This document shows, one piece after another, positions 52,689-61,663 of a stretch of 64,000 bases of DNA (position 1 is the first letter of the stretch; the number at the start of each line of letters is the position of its first letter). The notes under the pieces were generated by a model. The model saw nothing but the letters and a program-made list of their open reading frames with translations, was not told the DNA's origin and did no database searches. Position numbers and translations under genes: made by a program. The DNA lies in assembly GCA_017651425.1 (NCBI GenBank), contig JAGCCZ010000005.1, forward strand, positions 1-64,000, given 5' to 3'. The stretch is from Bacteroidales bacterium (lineage in GTDB: Bacteria > Bacteroidota > Bacteroidia > Bacteroidales > WCHB1-69).

Positions 52689-55600
52689 TTAATCCTCATC
52701 CTGTTGTTCCTGCACCTCTTCCTCCTCTTCCTCCACATCGGTGAAGTAGTTCTTCACAAATTTGTTTTTCCAACCACGGTTGCCCAGTTTGTAGGAGAAC
52801 GAAGGAAGACCGGCAGCATTGTCAGGAGCTAACGAACGATTCTTCGGTTTAGTATTCTTGATGGCATTGTTGAAGTTCATGTCTGACGAGAAAGCGGAAA
52901 CCACGTTGTTGTCAAACTGGAAATAATAAAAATCGTTGCCCATCTCAAAATAGACATACAGTTTGTTACGTGAGCCGCGTTTCTCCACCACAATACGTCC
53001 CGGCACCATCTTGTAGAGCGTGCGCCCGCCGCAAATAATCAATGGCAGAGTTGTTTGCGACTTGAAAGTCGAGCGGTCCTTATCCCATACGAAGTCAATG
53101 TTGGAGAACATGAACTTCACCTGAAGCGCTTCGGGGAGACGGCGGTTGCTTCCAAGGGTGGCATTCCGCACATAACGCTCGTATTCCGTCTTGCCTAAAA
53201 TGTCGTACAAGGCCTCATCATACGCCTCGTCCCCGGAGACATCCACAAACTCCAGCTCGATGTTGTTTTCCATCGCCTTGTGCATCATGCGCATACAGTC
53301 GTCGTTGAAGAAGAAGTTGATGGAAGTGGTGGCGAACATTTCAGCAGAATCGGCAGACATGTAGTTGATGATGGTACCATTCGTGTTGAAATCGACACGT
53401 CCCAACTTGGCACCGATGTCGATTTTACCCTTGCCGATGGAGACGCAGTCGTCGGTGCGCAAGGTGATGATGTTGCCACGGGCCGTCGAGTCGGTCAGCT
53501 TTTCCTTGGAGGCGGCGCGGAACTCGCGACTCTCCTTGTCGTATGTGATGTAGCCATAGACGGTGATGTAATCGGCGTCATTACGTTGGTGCTTGGCATG
53601 ACCGAAGGCCGTATAGATGCGCCCTGTGACATTGGAGGAGGAGATGGAGACTTTGACAGGAAGCTCCTGCATGTCCTTGGTACGCTCGTGTATCTGTAAC
53701 ATGATGTTGTTGGGATCGACCTGTTGCAGGATTTTCATGCGTGCATGTTGCACGGTGTCGCACCCCGTACGGATCTCGACGCCGCCGAAATAGGAAAGGA
53801 ACGGTTGGGTGCTGTGCAGCTCGGCACGCCCGTCGAATCCGAACTGGTCGCTGAATTGGAAATTCTTCTCCAAGGGAATCTTGGCGTCGCCGACAGTCTC
53901 CTTTATATGATATATGGTATCAAAATAGAGCGTCTGTTTCCGTTGCTCGGCATCAATGTAGTCGTAAAAGCCGTTGGCATAAAAACGGGTGACCGTCTGG
54001 ATGCGAGTGTTGCAGTCGTAAAGCTCATGGTACTTGTTCTCGCGGCCGGCGAGGATGCGCGACTGCTGCAATCGGTCCATGGCCGCCTTCTTTCGAATGA
54101 CAACATCACCGTGCTTGGGCGTGACGGCAGCATCACCCACATTGATATAGCGGACGCCGTGCGCATAGATGACATTCTGGGTAAAATCAAACTCCGCGCT
54201 CAAGGCACCGAAACGGTAGCCGACAGACGGGTCGGCGGCGAAAAGTTCATTGCCCGGCTCAGGGGCCATGTCCACCAAGTCGCGAATGGGCGTGTTGTCA
54301 ATATCGACATCCTTGTGCGGATCATCCCACTGGAAACGCAGCAAGGTGGAGTCAATGGGATCCCAATAGAACTCGTGGGCGTTGGTCTTGATTTCATTTT
54401 TGACAAAATAGACCTCGGAGGCTTTGCCATTGGCCACAAAATGGCCTTTTCGGGTCTTGAAATCAACATGCGAGTTGTAGTTGTCGGTGGTGAAAGCAAT
54501 GTTGTCGTTTCCGTTGCTGATATCGTAAATGCGCAAGTCTGACGTGTCAGCATTGACCTCGTGGTGTTTGAAGGCAAAGAGCTTGGAGGTAATGTCCGCG
54601 CGGTTGAACTTGAAGACCCCCGTGCCGTACATGCCATGCGGAGTGATTTTGGAATTGCCCACCAACTCTGTTTCCCCGAAGATGGCTATGGGATTTTTGC
54701 GGGAATGAATGAACATCTGGTCTTGATAAGGCTCCCAATGGAGATAGGCGTCATCCACAGCGGCAGGCGGAAATTCTGTGCCGGCAAGCTGCTCGTCCAC
54801 GCGATGCTGGTCAGCGGAACCATTGGTGGAATCAAGGTAGAAGACCAAGCTGTCGGACACCGTGTGGGAGGTCACATAGTCAATCGTGCCCTTGCCTCTA
54901 AGTCCCATGTTGCTGAGGTCAATAACACCCTGATAGTTTCCTTTGCCCTCATACATGGGCAAGCCCGAGGTCCTGTGTCGCATACCTAACGAGAAGTCAG
55001 GACGGACCTGCAAAGGCTCCGCTATGTCGGGAAAAATGCCGCCGGAGACCAATGCGCCCGTGAATTTCATGGAGTCAATCTCAAAGTTGTCAAGATTGAC
55101 GATACGGAATTGGTCCACGGCATAGAAGAACCGGTTGCGGTCATAGACACCATTCAGCACATAGGGTTGGTCGTAGAAGACTTTGCCGCCTTTTCGGGCC
55201 TCGAAGATGGGATAGTCGGGATAGTCCACCATGCCGCTCTTGTTGCCGGGCACATCAATATACAGCGTGCCGGAGAGCTCCTCGATCTGGCTGCGCACAC
55301 GCTGCAACTTGTAGTCGCCATACATGTCCATCGGACCATTTTTATCCTCAACATACATGATGAGCGTGTCAATGACATTCATGTCCACCAGGAAACGTTC
55401 ATACTCAAAGCGGCAATTGTGGGTCACAAAATCAAACAAGCCGCCAATAACACGTCCGGAAAAGACCATGTCGCGGTTTTTCTTGACTGTCACCACCTCG
55501 TTCATGGGATAGACGTTCACAATCTGCGGGTCGCTGAGCACGAAAAACTCACAGCCCGTGATGCGCAGGTCATTGGTCAGCATGTCAAGCGAGGCATAAT

Positions 55601-57188
55601 GGCTCTTGGATTCCAGACGAATGTAGTCGTAGTCCTTCTTTTTGACCTGATTGTTGAGATAACGGGAAATTTTACTGCGGTAGTGCAGTTGGTTGTTGTT
55701 GATGTCGTATTCAATAAAGCCGCGTGCGGCAAAGTCCACCATCATGGCCTTGATGTCCAAGGGCGGTTTATTGAACCACAAGATGACATCCTCAATGGTG
55801 ACGGGCTCGTATCCGGCGCTGTTGAAAAGCTGCCAGAGCGTGTATAGCGGATTCACGTTGTTGTAACCCGCTATTTCGTGCATCACCGACTCGTCATAAT
55901 AATTGTAAGACTCGAAAAAAGCGGAATGCTCAGCGGTTTGTCCCACGATGGGGCGGAATTCGATGCGCTTGTCGTTGGTGTTCCACTGCATGGATTCCAC
56001 ATATATGTCCAATTTGTGATAGGAGTCGAAGAAAGGGGAACGGCCCACACCCTGTTTGGGGCGGGAAATGAGGAGGTCTTTGGTCTCGTTGTCGTACTTG
56101 AAATTTGCAGCAGGATGGTAAATAGAGTCTTCTTCGAGGTAGATGCTCACCTTGGCATCCTCAGAAAGAAGGTTGGTGGGCTTGATGAGAAAGCTATGGG
56201 AAAGGGCCCGGATGATGATTTTGCCCTCATTGCGGATTGTGATGGAAGCCAGCGTGTCGCCCTCCGTGGAGCCGAAGATGGAGGCTCCGCGCAGTTCAAA
56301 ACCACCCACATAGTCCACATCGGGGTAGAGATTGGGAATCGCCAACATACGGCTGTTGCTGACAAATCGCGGGTAGGCCGCCTTCTCCTCCGTTGTGGGC
56401 AAGGAAGCCTTGTACTCCACCCGCCCAATGATTGGGCCGCTGAAAAGTGCAGGATAGTGGAATGTGACATTTTCGGCTCTCACATGCGGGTAGCGCAGGT
56501 CTATTTCGTAATTACCGAGCTCGGCGCGCACACTCAGGTCCAGTCCGGCGCGGTCCCAGAACACCTTGCCCCCCTTGGCGGCAAATTTCAGCCGTGCCGG
56601 GAAATAACGCCCGCTCACATCCATCACCTCAAAACTGTCCTTCTTGGAGGAAGCCACCAAATTGATGTCCTTAAAGTCGAAATAGGGCTCCTGGTCAAAT
56701 CCCATCTTGTCGGCATACCCCATGGCAATCCAGCGCACGTTGTCATCATCGTTAAGATAGTTTTTCTTGAAAAAAACTTCGTACAACTTCATTTTGTTCG
56801 GAAACTGTGTCTGCGTGTGAGTGGCATGATACTCGACAAACTGGTTCCAGACACCGATCTCGTCCGCAAAATCGCCGGCCGTGAAAGCCATATAGGCATG
56901 AATGAATGACTCCAACTGCGGGAAAGGACGGAATTTGCGTTTCAGCAGCTTGTTGGCCTCTTCGATAAAAGCCTCCTGCGCATCGGGATTGATGCCCGTG
57001 GTCCAATATTCCGTAAACTCTTTCAAGAGGGCGTCGGCATCCTTCTGCCGGTCCTTGTTGACCGAAGACAAATACTCCTTCATCTCGGCGACAGTCAAGG
57101 CCGGGTCCCGAGAAAATGAAGTGAACCGCTGTGCGTTGACCATCAGCGTCAAGCACAGCAAAATCGGGAAAACAATGTATTTTTTCAT
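52689..57188 (-). CDS. Very large secreted beta-rich protein of unknown function
   Basis: 1499-residue exported protein: signal peptide MKKYIVFPILLCLTLMVNAQ, a helical first 200 residues, then more than 1200 residues of short alternating strands. Segments such as IVGQTAEHSAFFES, GHFVANGKASEVYFVKNEIK, VYGYITYDKESREFRAASKE and VDFNTNGTIINYMSADSAEM recall the repeated strands of OstA/LptA-type beta-taco proteins, but no domain is firmly recognised. It ends in an acidic tail (VEEEEEEVQEQQDED). ATG 57188 is chosen for the signal peptide; prmA ends 2 bases upstream. Envelope role inferred only. Confidence 0.8.
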   Translation of the reverse strand: MKKYIVFPILLCLTLMVNAQRFTSFSRDPALTVAEMKEYLSSVNKDRQKDADALLKEFTEYWTTGINPDAQEAFIEEANKLLKRKFRPFPQLESFIHAYMAFTAGDFADEIGVWNQFVEYHATHTQTQFPNKMKLYEVFFKKNYLNDDDNVRWIAMGYADKMGFDQEPYFDFKDINLVASSKKDSFEVMDVSGRYFPARLKFAAKGGKVFWDRAGLDLSVRAELGNYEIDLRYPHVRAENVTFHYPALFSGPIIGRVEYKASLPTTEEKAAYPRFVSNSRMLAIPNLYPDVDYVGGFELRGASIFGSTEGDTLASITIRNEGKIIIRALSHSFLIKPTNLLSEDAKVSIYLEEDSIYHPAANFKYDNETKDLLISRPKQGVGRSPFFDSYHKLDIYVESMQWNTNDKRIEFRPIVGQTAEHSAFFESYNYYDESVMHEIAGYNNVNPLYTLWQLFNSAGYEPVTIEDVILWFNKPPLDIKAMMVDFAARGFIEYDINNNQLHYRSKISRYLNNQVKKKDYDYIRLESKSHYASLDMLTNDLRITGCEFFVLSDPQIVNVYPMNEVVTVKKNRDMVFSGRVIGGLFDFVTHNCRFEYERFLVDMNVIDTLIMYVEDKNGPMDMYGDYKLQRVRSQIEELSGTLYIDVPGNKSGMVDYPDYPIFEARKGGKVFYDQPYVLNGVYDRNRFFYAVDQFRIVNLDNFEIDSMKFTGALVSGGIFPDIAEPLQVRPDFSLGMRHRTSGLPMYEGKGNYQGVIDLSNMGLRGKGTIDYVTSHTVSDSLVFYLDSTNGSADQHRVDEQLAGTEFPPAAVDDAYLHWEPYQDQMFIHSRKNPIAIFGETELVGNSKITPHGMYGTGVFKFNRADITSKLFAFKHHEVNADTSDLRIYDISNGNDNIAFTTDNYNSHVDFKTRKGHFVANGKASEVYFVKNEIKTNAHEFYWDPIDSTLLRFQWDDPHKDVDIDNTPIRDLVDMAPEPGNELFAADPSVGYRFGALSAEFDFTQNVIYAHGVRYINVGDAAVTPKHGDVVIRKKAAMDRLQQSRILAGRENKYHELYDCNTRIQTVTRFYANGFYDYIDAEQRKQTLYFDTIYHIKETVGDAKIPLEKNFQFSDQFGFDGRAELHSTQPFLSYFGGVEIRTGCDTVQHARMKILQQVDPNNIMLQIHERTKDMQELPVKVSISSSNVTGRIYTAFGHAKHQRNDADYITVYGYITYDKESREFRAASKEKLTDSTARGNIITLRTDDCVSIGKGKIDIGAKLGRVDFNTNGTIINYMSADSAEMFATTSINFFFNDDCMRMMHKAMENNIELEFVDVSGDEAYDEALYDILGKTEYERYVRNATLGSNRRLPEALQVKFMFSNIDFVWDKDRSTFKSQTTLPLIICGGRTLYKMVPGRIVVEKRGSRNKLYVYFEMGNDFYYFQFDNNVVSAFSSDMNFNNAIKNTKPKNRSLAPDNAAGLPSFSYKLGNRGWKNKFVKNYFTDVEEEEEEVQEQQDED

Positions 57189-57190
57189 AG

Positions 57191-58036
57191 TCAGACTTTG
57201 CTGAATTTTGCGGCTGCCCAATTGTCCATCACCCGATGGGAGTCGTACAGTATTCCACATTCCAAACAGCAGCGGCGCAGGATCTCAAGATCCCGTCCGT
57301 TGTAGAATCCGCTGATGAACAGCAGCCCGCCCTCTTTGAGGCATTTTGCATAAACCGGAATGTCGTTCATGAGGATGTTGCGGTTGATGTTGGCGAGAAT
57401 GACATCGTACATCTGGTCTCCAAGCAAGGTGGCATCGCCCAACTTGACCTCAATATCCTCGCAGTGATTGCGGGCGATGTTTTCGAGGCAGTTGCGGTAA
57501 GCCCACTCGTCATTGTCAATGGCGGTGACGGGGCGGGCACCGCATATATGCGCCAAGATTGCCAGCACACCCGTGCCGGACCCCATGTCCAGCACCGACT
57601 TGTTCAGCAAATTCGTCTCCATCACATATTCGGCCATTTGATACGTCGTGGCATGTTTGGCAGTGCCGAACGACATCTTGGGTTCGATGACAATGTCATA
57701 TTCCATGCCAGGGCGTTCCGGGTGGAACGGAGCGCGCACATAGCAACGACCGTCAATGACCACGGGCGTGTAGTTGGATTCCCACTCTTGGTTCCAGTCA
57801 CGATCAGGCATCTCCTGTGCGGACCAGGTAACCTGCACGTCGGGATAACCGTGGTTTTCAACCACCTCCCGAAGCGCCTCCTCGCTGTAGTCCTTGGTGG
57901 GCATATAACAAAGAAGCTCTCCTTCCTGCTCGCCCTCCATGAAACTGTCGCATCCGAGGTCGGCCATCATTGACGTGAAAACATCCACCCACGGGTCGGC
58001 GGGTGTGATGGTGAGTTTTATTTCTGTGTATTGCAT
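57191..58036 (-). CDS. prmA: Ribosomal protein L11 methyltransferase
   Basis: 281-residue methyltransferase trimethylating L11. The N-terminal substrate-recognition domain (YTEIKLTITPADPWVDVFTS) is followed by the SAM-binding domain: SFGTAKHATTYQMAEYV, motif I VLDMGSGTGVLAILA, and the NPPY-like motif read here as VILANINRNILMND. Normal length; its stop lies 2 bases before the start of the 1499-residue gene. Confidence 0.94.
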   Translation of the reverse strand: MQYTEIKLTITPADPWVDVFTSMMADLGCDSFMEGEQEGELLCYMPTKDYSEEALREVVENHGYPDVQVTWSAQEMPDRDWNQEWESNYTPVVIDGRCYVRAPFHPERPGMEYDIVIEPKMSFGTAKHATTYQMAEYVMETNLLNKSVLDMGSGTGVLAILAHICGARPVTAIDNDEWAYRNCLENIARNHCEDIEVKLGDATLLGDQMYDVILANINRNILMNDIPVYAKCLKEGGLLFISGFYNGRDLEILRRCCLECGILYDSHRVMDNWAAAKFSKV

Positions 58037-58069
58037 AGGTTTTTGGTTTCTTTGGTTTTTCGCTCCCCC

Positions 58070-59563
58070 CTATTCGAGAGGACGTCCGGCCGTGGTGAAC
58101 CACAGCACATCTTCCTCTTTCGTTTTCTTGTTGGTAATGAAAACTTTGTAGCAATTCAACCGCTCGGCAACCTTTCGCACTGTGTAGAATTCCGTGGCCT
58201 TGTAGTTTTTGTAGTTCTTCTTGATGTAATCCTGGATTGTAGAGGAGAGATTCTCCAACTTGCCCATGAGCATGGTTTCCACGATTTCACCATAGCTGTT
58301 GAAGACACATACTTCCTTGCCTTTGGCACTGAAAAAGATGGCCTGATAGTTCATGTCGTCATCCTCTTTCCACTCCACGTTGGTGGCACGCGGATATTTG
58401 AGCTTGAAGGCAGCCTTCACCGGTTCGGGAATGCTTTTGTTGTCATCATTCCCGGCTGTCTCGTTCACCCTTACGCTGTACAGGTCAAGGGCGGCATCCT
58501 CGGTTAAACTCTGCGGATTGTTCTCGTCCATCTGGTCTTCCGGATGAATGGTCCGAAGCAACTTGCCCGACTTGTCGAAGATGACAGTGGTCACCTGTTT
58601 GGCCTTGAAGTTGGCTTTCTCGTAGAAGTCAACCAACGTCTTGTCCTGCTTGTCGGCACGCTGTTCACGAATGGCCATCTTGAACTTGAACCCTTTGTAG
58701 AAGTCGTTGAGGTGCTTGAGCATGGGTCCTGTGACAGCCTCCTCCGGCAACACCGTTAAAGTCTTGTTCCAAAATCCGTCAGGCTTGATATAGACGGCCG
58801 TTTTTTTGCCGGAATAGATACATTTGGCCACATAACCGCTGTCCGTCAAAAACCAGTTGAGTTCTTCGGGATGAAGCACTTTCTTGGTCAAAGACTTCAC
58901 AACGATTTCGGGCACCTCGCTCGCGGCGATGGCCTCATTGCCAAACTCGTCGGAGACAACCTCCACAGGTTTTTCCTTCTTGGGCTTCTCGGGTTTAGGC
59001 TCCTTTTCAACGACCTCTTTTTCAGGTTTCGGGGATGGTGTCCGGGCAGCCGGTTTCTCCGCTTCGGCCAAGGGATCCTGGAAATCTTCCGGATCGGTGC
59101 GGCTCAAAAGCTCGTTGCGGCCTATGGTGCTGAACAACAACACCGACGGTTTTGCGCCCACGGCATCGGGCTTCACCTCAAGATAATACTGGGCTTTCTC
59201 GTCCTCTTTTTCCTGAAGACAAGAAACCGAAACGACGAAGTCCGGGTAGTTCGTCTTCACATACTCCGTGACGGTGGGGGGTAGCTCGTTCCGGGGAATG
59301 AAGAAGTGGGTGTAGAGCCACTGGCCCTCCTCTGAAATAACCACCTTGCCGTTAGTGCCTTCGTCCTTGACAGAAGCCACATAATTGTTGCCATCCTTTG
59401 CCCAGCCCACCACTTTGACGTAGGGATACTGAAACTCGAGCGTCTGGGTAACATCGGCTGGCACGTCGGCGGTCTTGAGCTTTTGCGCGGACAATGGGGT
59501 GAAGAAAAACGCAACTACTTGTATTGCAATGACTAAAAGCAGATTTTGGAATGATTTTCTCAT
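58070..59563 (-). CDS. Exported protein with three PepSY-like repeats
   Basis: 497-residue secreted protein: signal peptide ending PLSAQ, then three copies of a PepSY-like (beta-lactamase-inhibitor-like) module. Each has an I/V-P-x-x-V helix start, a Y-P-x-x-x-x-x-W core and a strand with G-x-W-L/F: VPADVTQTLEFQYPYVKVVG; EVPEIVVKSLTKKVLHPEEL; IPEPVKAAFKLKYPRATNVE. A Pro/Lys/Glu linker (about 170-205) separates the first two. Single PepSY-like domains are common in this phylum; triplication with this linker is less so. First gene of the operon; function unknown. Confidence 0.82.
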   Translation of the reverse strand: MRKSFQNLLLVIAIQVVAFFFTPLSAQKLKTADVPADVTQTLEFQYPYVKVVGWAKDGNNYVASVKDEGTNGKVVISEEGQWLYTHFFIPRNELPPTVTEYVKTNYPDFVVSVSCLQEKEDEKAQYYLEVKPDAVGAKPSVLLFSTIGRNELLSRTDPEDFQDPLAEAEKPAARTPSPKPEKEVVEKEPKPEKPKKEKPVEVVSDEFGNEAIAASEVPEIVVKSLTKKVLHPEELNWFLTDSGYVAKCIYSGKKTAVYIKPDGFWNKTLTVLPEEAVTGPMLKHLNDFYKGFKFKMAIREQRADKQDKTLVDFYEKANFKAKQVTTVIFDKSGKLLRTIHPEDQMDENNPQSLTEDAALDLYSVRVNETAGNDDNKSIPEPVKAAFKLKYPRATNVEWKEDDDMNYQAIFFSAKGKEVCVFNSYGEIVETMLMGKLENLSSTIQDYIKKNYKNYKATEFYTVRKVAERLNCYKVFITNKKTKEEDVLWFTTAGRPLE

Positions 59564-59591
59564 AGGATTCCTATATTATAAAAACGAGTGA

Positions 59592-59599
59592 CAAAAATA
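59592..59599 (-). promoter_or_regulatory. Promoter -7 element for the PepSY-like operon
   Basis: TATTTTTG on the minus strand followed by TCACTC, 28 bases before the start codon. The only promoter here without C after the G. Confidence 0.5.
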
Positions 59600-59693
59600 C
59601 AAAAATTAGCAATTAATCAACAGGCTCTCGCCGTTAGTTTTTTCACGATGAATCTCCGACTGTCAAACACTAACGGATAATTGCAATTTTTTG

Positions 59694-59701
59694 TATATTT
59701 G
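59694..59701 (+). promoter_or_regulatory. Promoter -7 element for the alkyltransferase gene
   Basis: TATATTTG followed by CCGCTTC, 21 bases before ATG 59723. Confidence 0.65.
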
Positions 59702-59722
59702 CCGCTTCAAAATTGCTTGACA

Positions 59723-60334
59723 ATGAACGGATTTATGCAAAGTCGCATTTGGGTGGAGCCCATGACCCAGGAGGAGTTCCTGGGCAAAAAGAAACCACTT
59801 GTCATCCATTACAGTTTCCAAACGGTACCGGGAGGACGCGTGCTGGTGGCATCCACGCCCAAAGGGATCTGCTTCCTGATGCCCGCAGCCCGCAAATGGC
59901 TTCCCGAAGAGACCCTCAAGAGCCATTTCCCACACGCCCGTCTTCGGCACAGAAGCGTGGAGCTGCACAAAAAGGCCGCCTGGCTTCTCAAGCAACGCTG
60001 TGACAAGGTCCGCGACCTATGCCTGCATCTCTACGGAACCCCCTTCCAACTCGACGTGTGGCGCGACCTGCTGCAGATTCCCGCCGGCAAGGTGACCACC
60101 TACCTCAACATTGCCAAGAGAATCCATCGCCCGAAGGCGGCACGACCTGTCGGACAAGCCGTGAGCGCCAACCCCGTGATGTACATCGTGCCCTGTCACC
60201 GCGTCGTGTGTACCAACGGCAAACTGGGCGGCTATCACTGGGGTATTGTGCGGAAAGTGAAATATCTCAACATGGAAGCCCACATCGCACCCAAGGAAAA
60301 TGGGCTTAAAAATTGGGAGCCAACGCTATTTTGA
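59723..60334 (+). CDS. Methylated-DNA--protein-cysteine methyltransferase (MGMT/Ogt family)
   Basis: 203-residue DNA repair protein that transfers alkyl groups from O6-alkylguanine to its own Cys. The C-terminal DNA-binding domain has LYGTPFQLDVWRDLLQIPAG and TTYLNIAKRI, then the acceptor Cys in MYIVPCHRVVCTNGKLGGYH. The N-terminal half resembles the ribonuclease-like domain seen before it in Ada. ATG 59723 is chosen since the open frame upstream covers the promoter. MntP follows after 46 bases under its own promoter. Confidence 0.93.
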   Translation: MNGFMQSRIWVEPMTQEEFLGKKKPLVIHYSFQTVPGGRVLVASTPKGICFLMPAARKWLPEETLKSHFPHARLRHRSVELHKKAAWLLKQRCDKVRDLCLHLYGTPFQLDVWRDLLQIPAGKVTTYLNIAKRIHRPKAARPVGQAVSANPVMYIVPCHRVVCTNGKLGGYHWGIVRKVKYLNMEAHIAPKENGLKNWEPTLF

Positions 60335-60341
60335 TTTTGTG

Positions 60342-60349
60342 TATTTTTG
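60342..60349 (+). promoter_or_regulatory. Promoter -7 element for mntP
   Basis: TATTTTTG followed by CCGCTCC, 31 bases before ATG 60381. No yybP-ykoY manganese riboswitch is possible in so short a leader. Confidence 0.65.
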
Positions 60350-60380
60350 CCGCTCCAAATCCAAGCGTATAATTAATCCC

Positions 60381-60932
60381 ATGTCGTACCTCGACCTCCT
60401 TCTCCTTTCCCTCAGTTTAGCCATGGACTGTTTTGCCGTAAGTTGCGCGGCAGGCGTGTTCCAACCCAAGCTGAGAAAAGGCCAGGTACTGCTTTTCGCA
60501 TTCTTTTTTGGCTTTTTTCAAGCCATGATGCCGCTGATCGGCTGGTTTTGCGGAGAAGCCGTGGTCACACACCTCAGCCGTGTGGCCCCGTGGATTGCGT
60601 TTTTGATTTTGCTCTTCATCGGGGGCAAGATGTTGGTGGAAGGCATCCGCAACCGCGAGGAGGACCGCTTCGACATCACAAAGGTGCACACAGTGCTCGC
60701 ACTCTCCGTTGCCACAAGCATCGATGCATTGGCCGTGGGCTTTGGATTCGCCATGATGCAAAATGTCCGCATCGGCTGGGCCATTCTCAACATCGGAGTG
60801 GTCTCCTTCCTGATGTCATTGTTAGGCTATGGGCTCACGAGTCGCTGGAGCACCCGCATCAAGGCCAACATCGCAGAGATTGTCGGCGGCTTGGTGCTGA
60901 TCGGTATTGGACTTAAGATATTGCTGACATGA
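60381..60932 (+). CDS. mntP: Manganese efflux pump MntP
   Basis: 183-residue inner-membrane manganese exporter with six hydrophobic segments. Conserved Asp residues occur in SLSLAMDCFAVSCAAGVF and SVATSIDALAVGFGFAM, the two repeats of the fold. Normal length. Overlaps coaX by 4 bases (ATGA), so the two are co-translated; coaX enzymes need a divalent metal, but a functional link is speculation. Confidence 0.95.
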   Translation: MSYLDLLLLSLSLAMDCFAVSCAAGVFQPKLRKGQVLLFAFFFGFFQAMMPLIGWFCGEAVVTHLSRVAPWIAFLILLFIGGKMLVEGIRNREEDRFDITKVHTVLALSVATSIDALAVGFGFAMMQNVRIGWAILNIGVVSFLMSLLGYGLTSRWSTRIKANIAEIVGGLVLIGIGLKILLT

Positions 60933-61663
60933 AAGAACAGACATATTTAGTCATAGACATCGGAAACACGGCCCAAAAAGCGGCGCTTTTCAATGAAAAA
61001 GGAGCGGAAAAGGCTTGGATGCGCAAATCTTCTTTCTCTTGCGACGACATCGGCGATTTTCTGGTTGGCCATGTCCTGACGGCGGCCATTGTCTCTTCCG
61101 TGGGGGAGGCCCCGACAGCCATAGTGGATTTTCTCCAAACACGGACCCGCACGCTCACCTTCTCGCCGCAATTGCGCCTGCCTGTGCGTTTGAAGTATGC
61201 CACCCCGCACACATTGGGCACCGACCGCATTGCCAGTGCCGTGGGGGCACACGCCCTGTTCCCCGACTGCAACGTGCTCGCCATACAAGTGGGCAGCTGC
61301 TTGGTCGCCGACTTCGTGACAGCAGACGGCGACTACCTCGGCGGCAGCATCGCTCCCGGCCTGCGGATGCGCTTGCGGGCTCTCAACCATTTCACGGCAC
61401 GGCTGCCCCTGCTCGAAGCCAAGCCCATCGACTATCTCGTAGGTGACTCGACCGAAAAGTCCATCCTCTCCGGCGTGACAAACGGCCTGACGTATGAAAT
61501 AGACGGTCTTATTTCTCAGTATCAAACACAATTTTCAGACGTAAAAGCCGTTCTGACAGGCGGCGATTCACCCCTCTTGGCCCATTCGCTAAAAAATAGT
61601 ATATTTGCCGCCCCGAATCTGGTGCTGTCCGGATTGTATGAAATATTGAAACTCAATGTTTAA
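60929..61663 (+). CDS. coaX: Type III pantothenate kinase
   Basis: 244-residue kinase for the first step of CoA synthesis. Phosphate motif YLVIDIGNTAQKAALF at residues 6-21, GTDRIASAVGAHALFPDCNV in the middle and GDYLGGSIAPGLRMRLRAL later. The expected D-A-G-T-A-x-T-x-D segment reads AIQVGSCLVADFV, a clear departure. Otherwise full length. The last codons contain a promoter for the next gene, whose ATG overlaps the coaX stop by 8 bases. Confidence 0.92.
   Translation: MKEQTYLVIDIGNTAQKAALFNEKGAEKAWMRKSSFSCDDIGDFLVGHVLTAAIVSSVGEAPTAIVDFLQTRTRTLTFSPQLRLPVRLKYATPHTLGTDRIASAVGAHALFPDCNVLAIQVGSCLVADFVTADGDYLGGSIAPGLRMRLRALNHFTARLPLLEAKPIDYLVGDSTEKSILSGVTNGLTYEIDGLISQYQTQFSDVKAVLTGGDSPLLAHSLKNSIFAAPNLVLSGLYEILKLNV
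61600..61607 (+). promoter_or_regulatory. Internal promoter -7 element in the coaX end
   Basis: TATATTTG followed by CCGCCCC, inside coaX and 48 bases before ATG 61656 of the outer-membrane protein gene. Confidence 0.5.
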
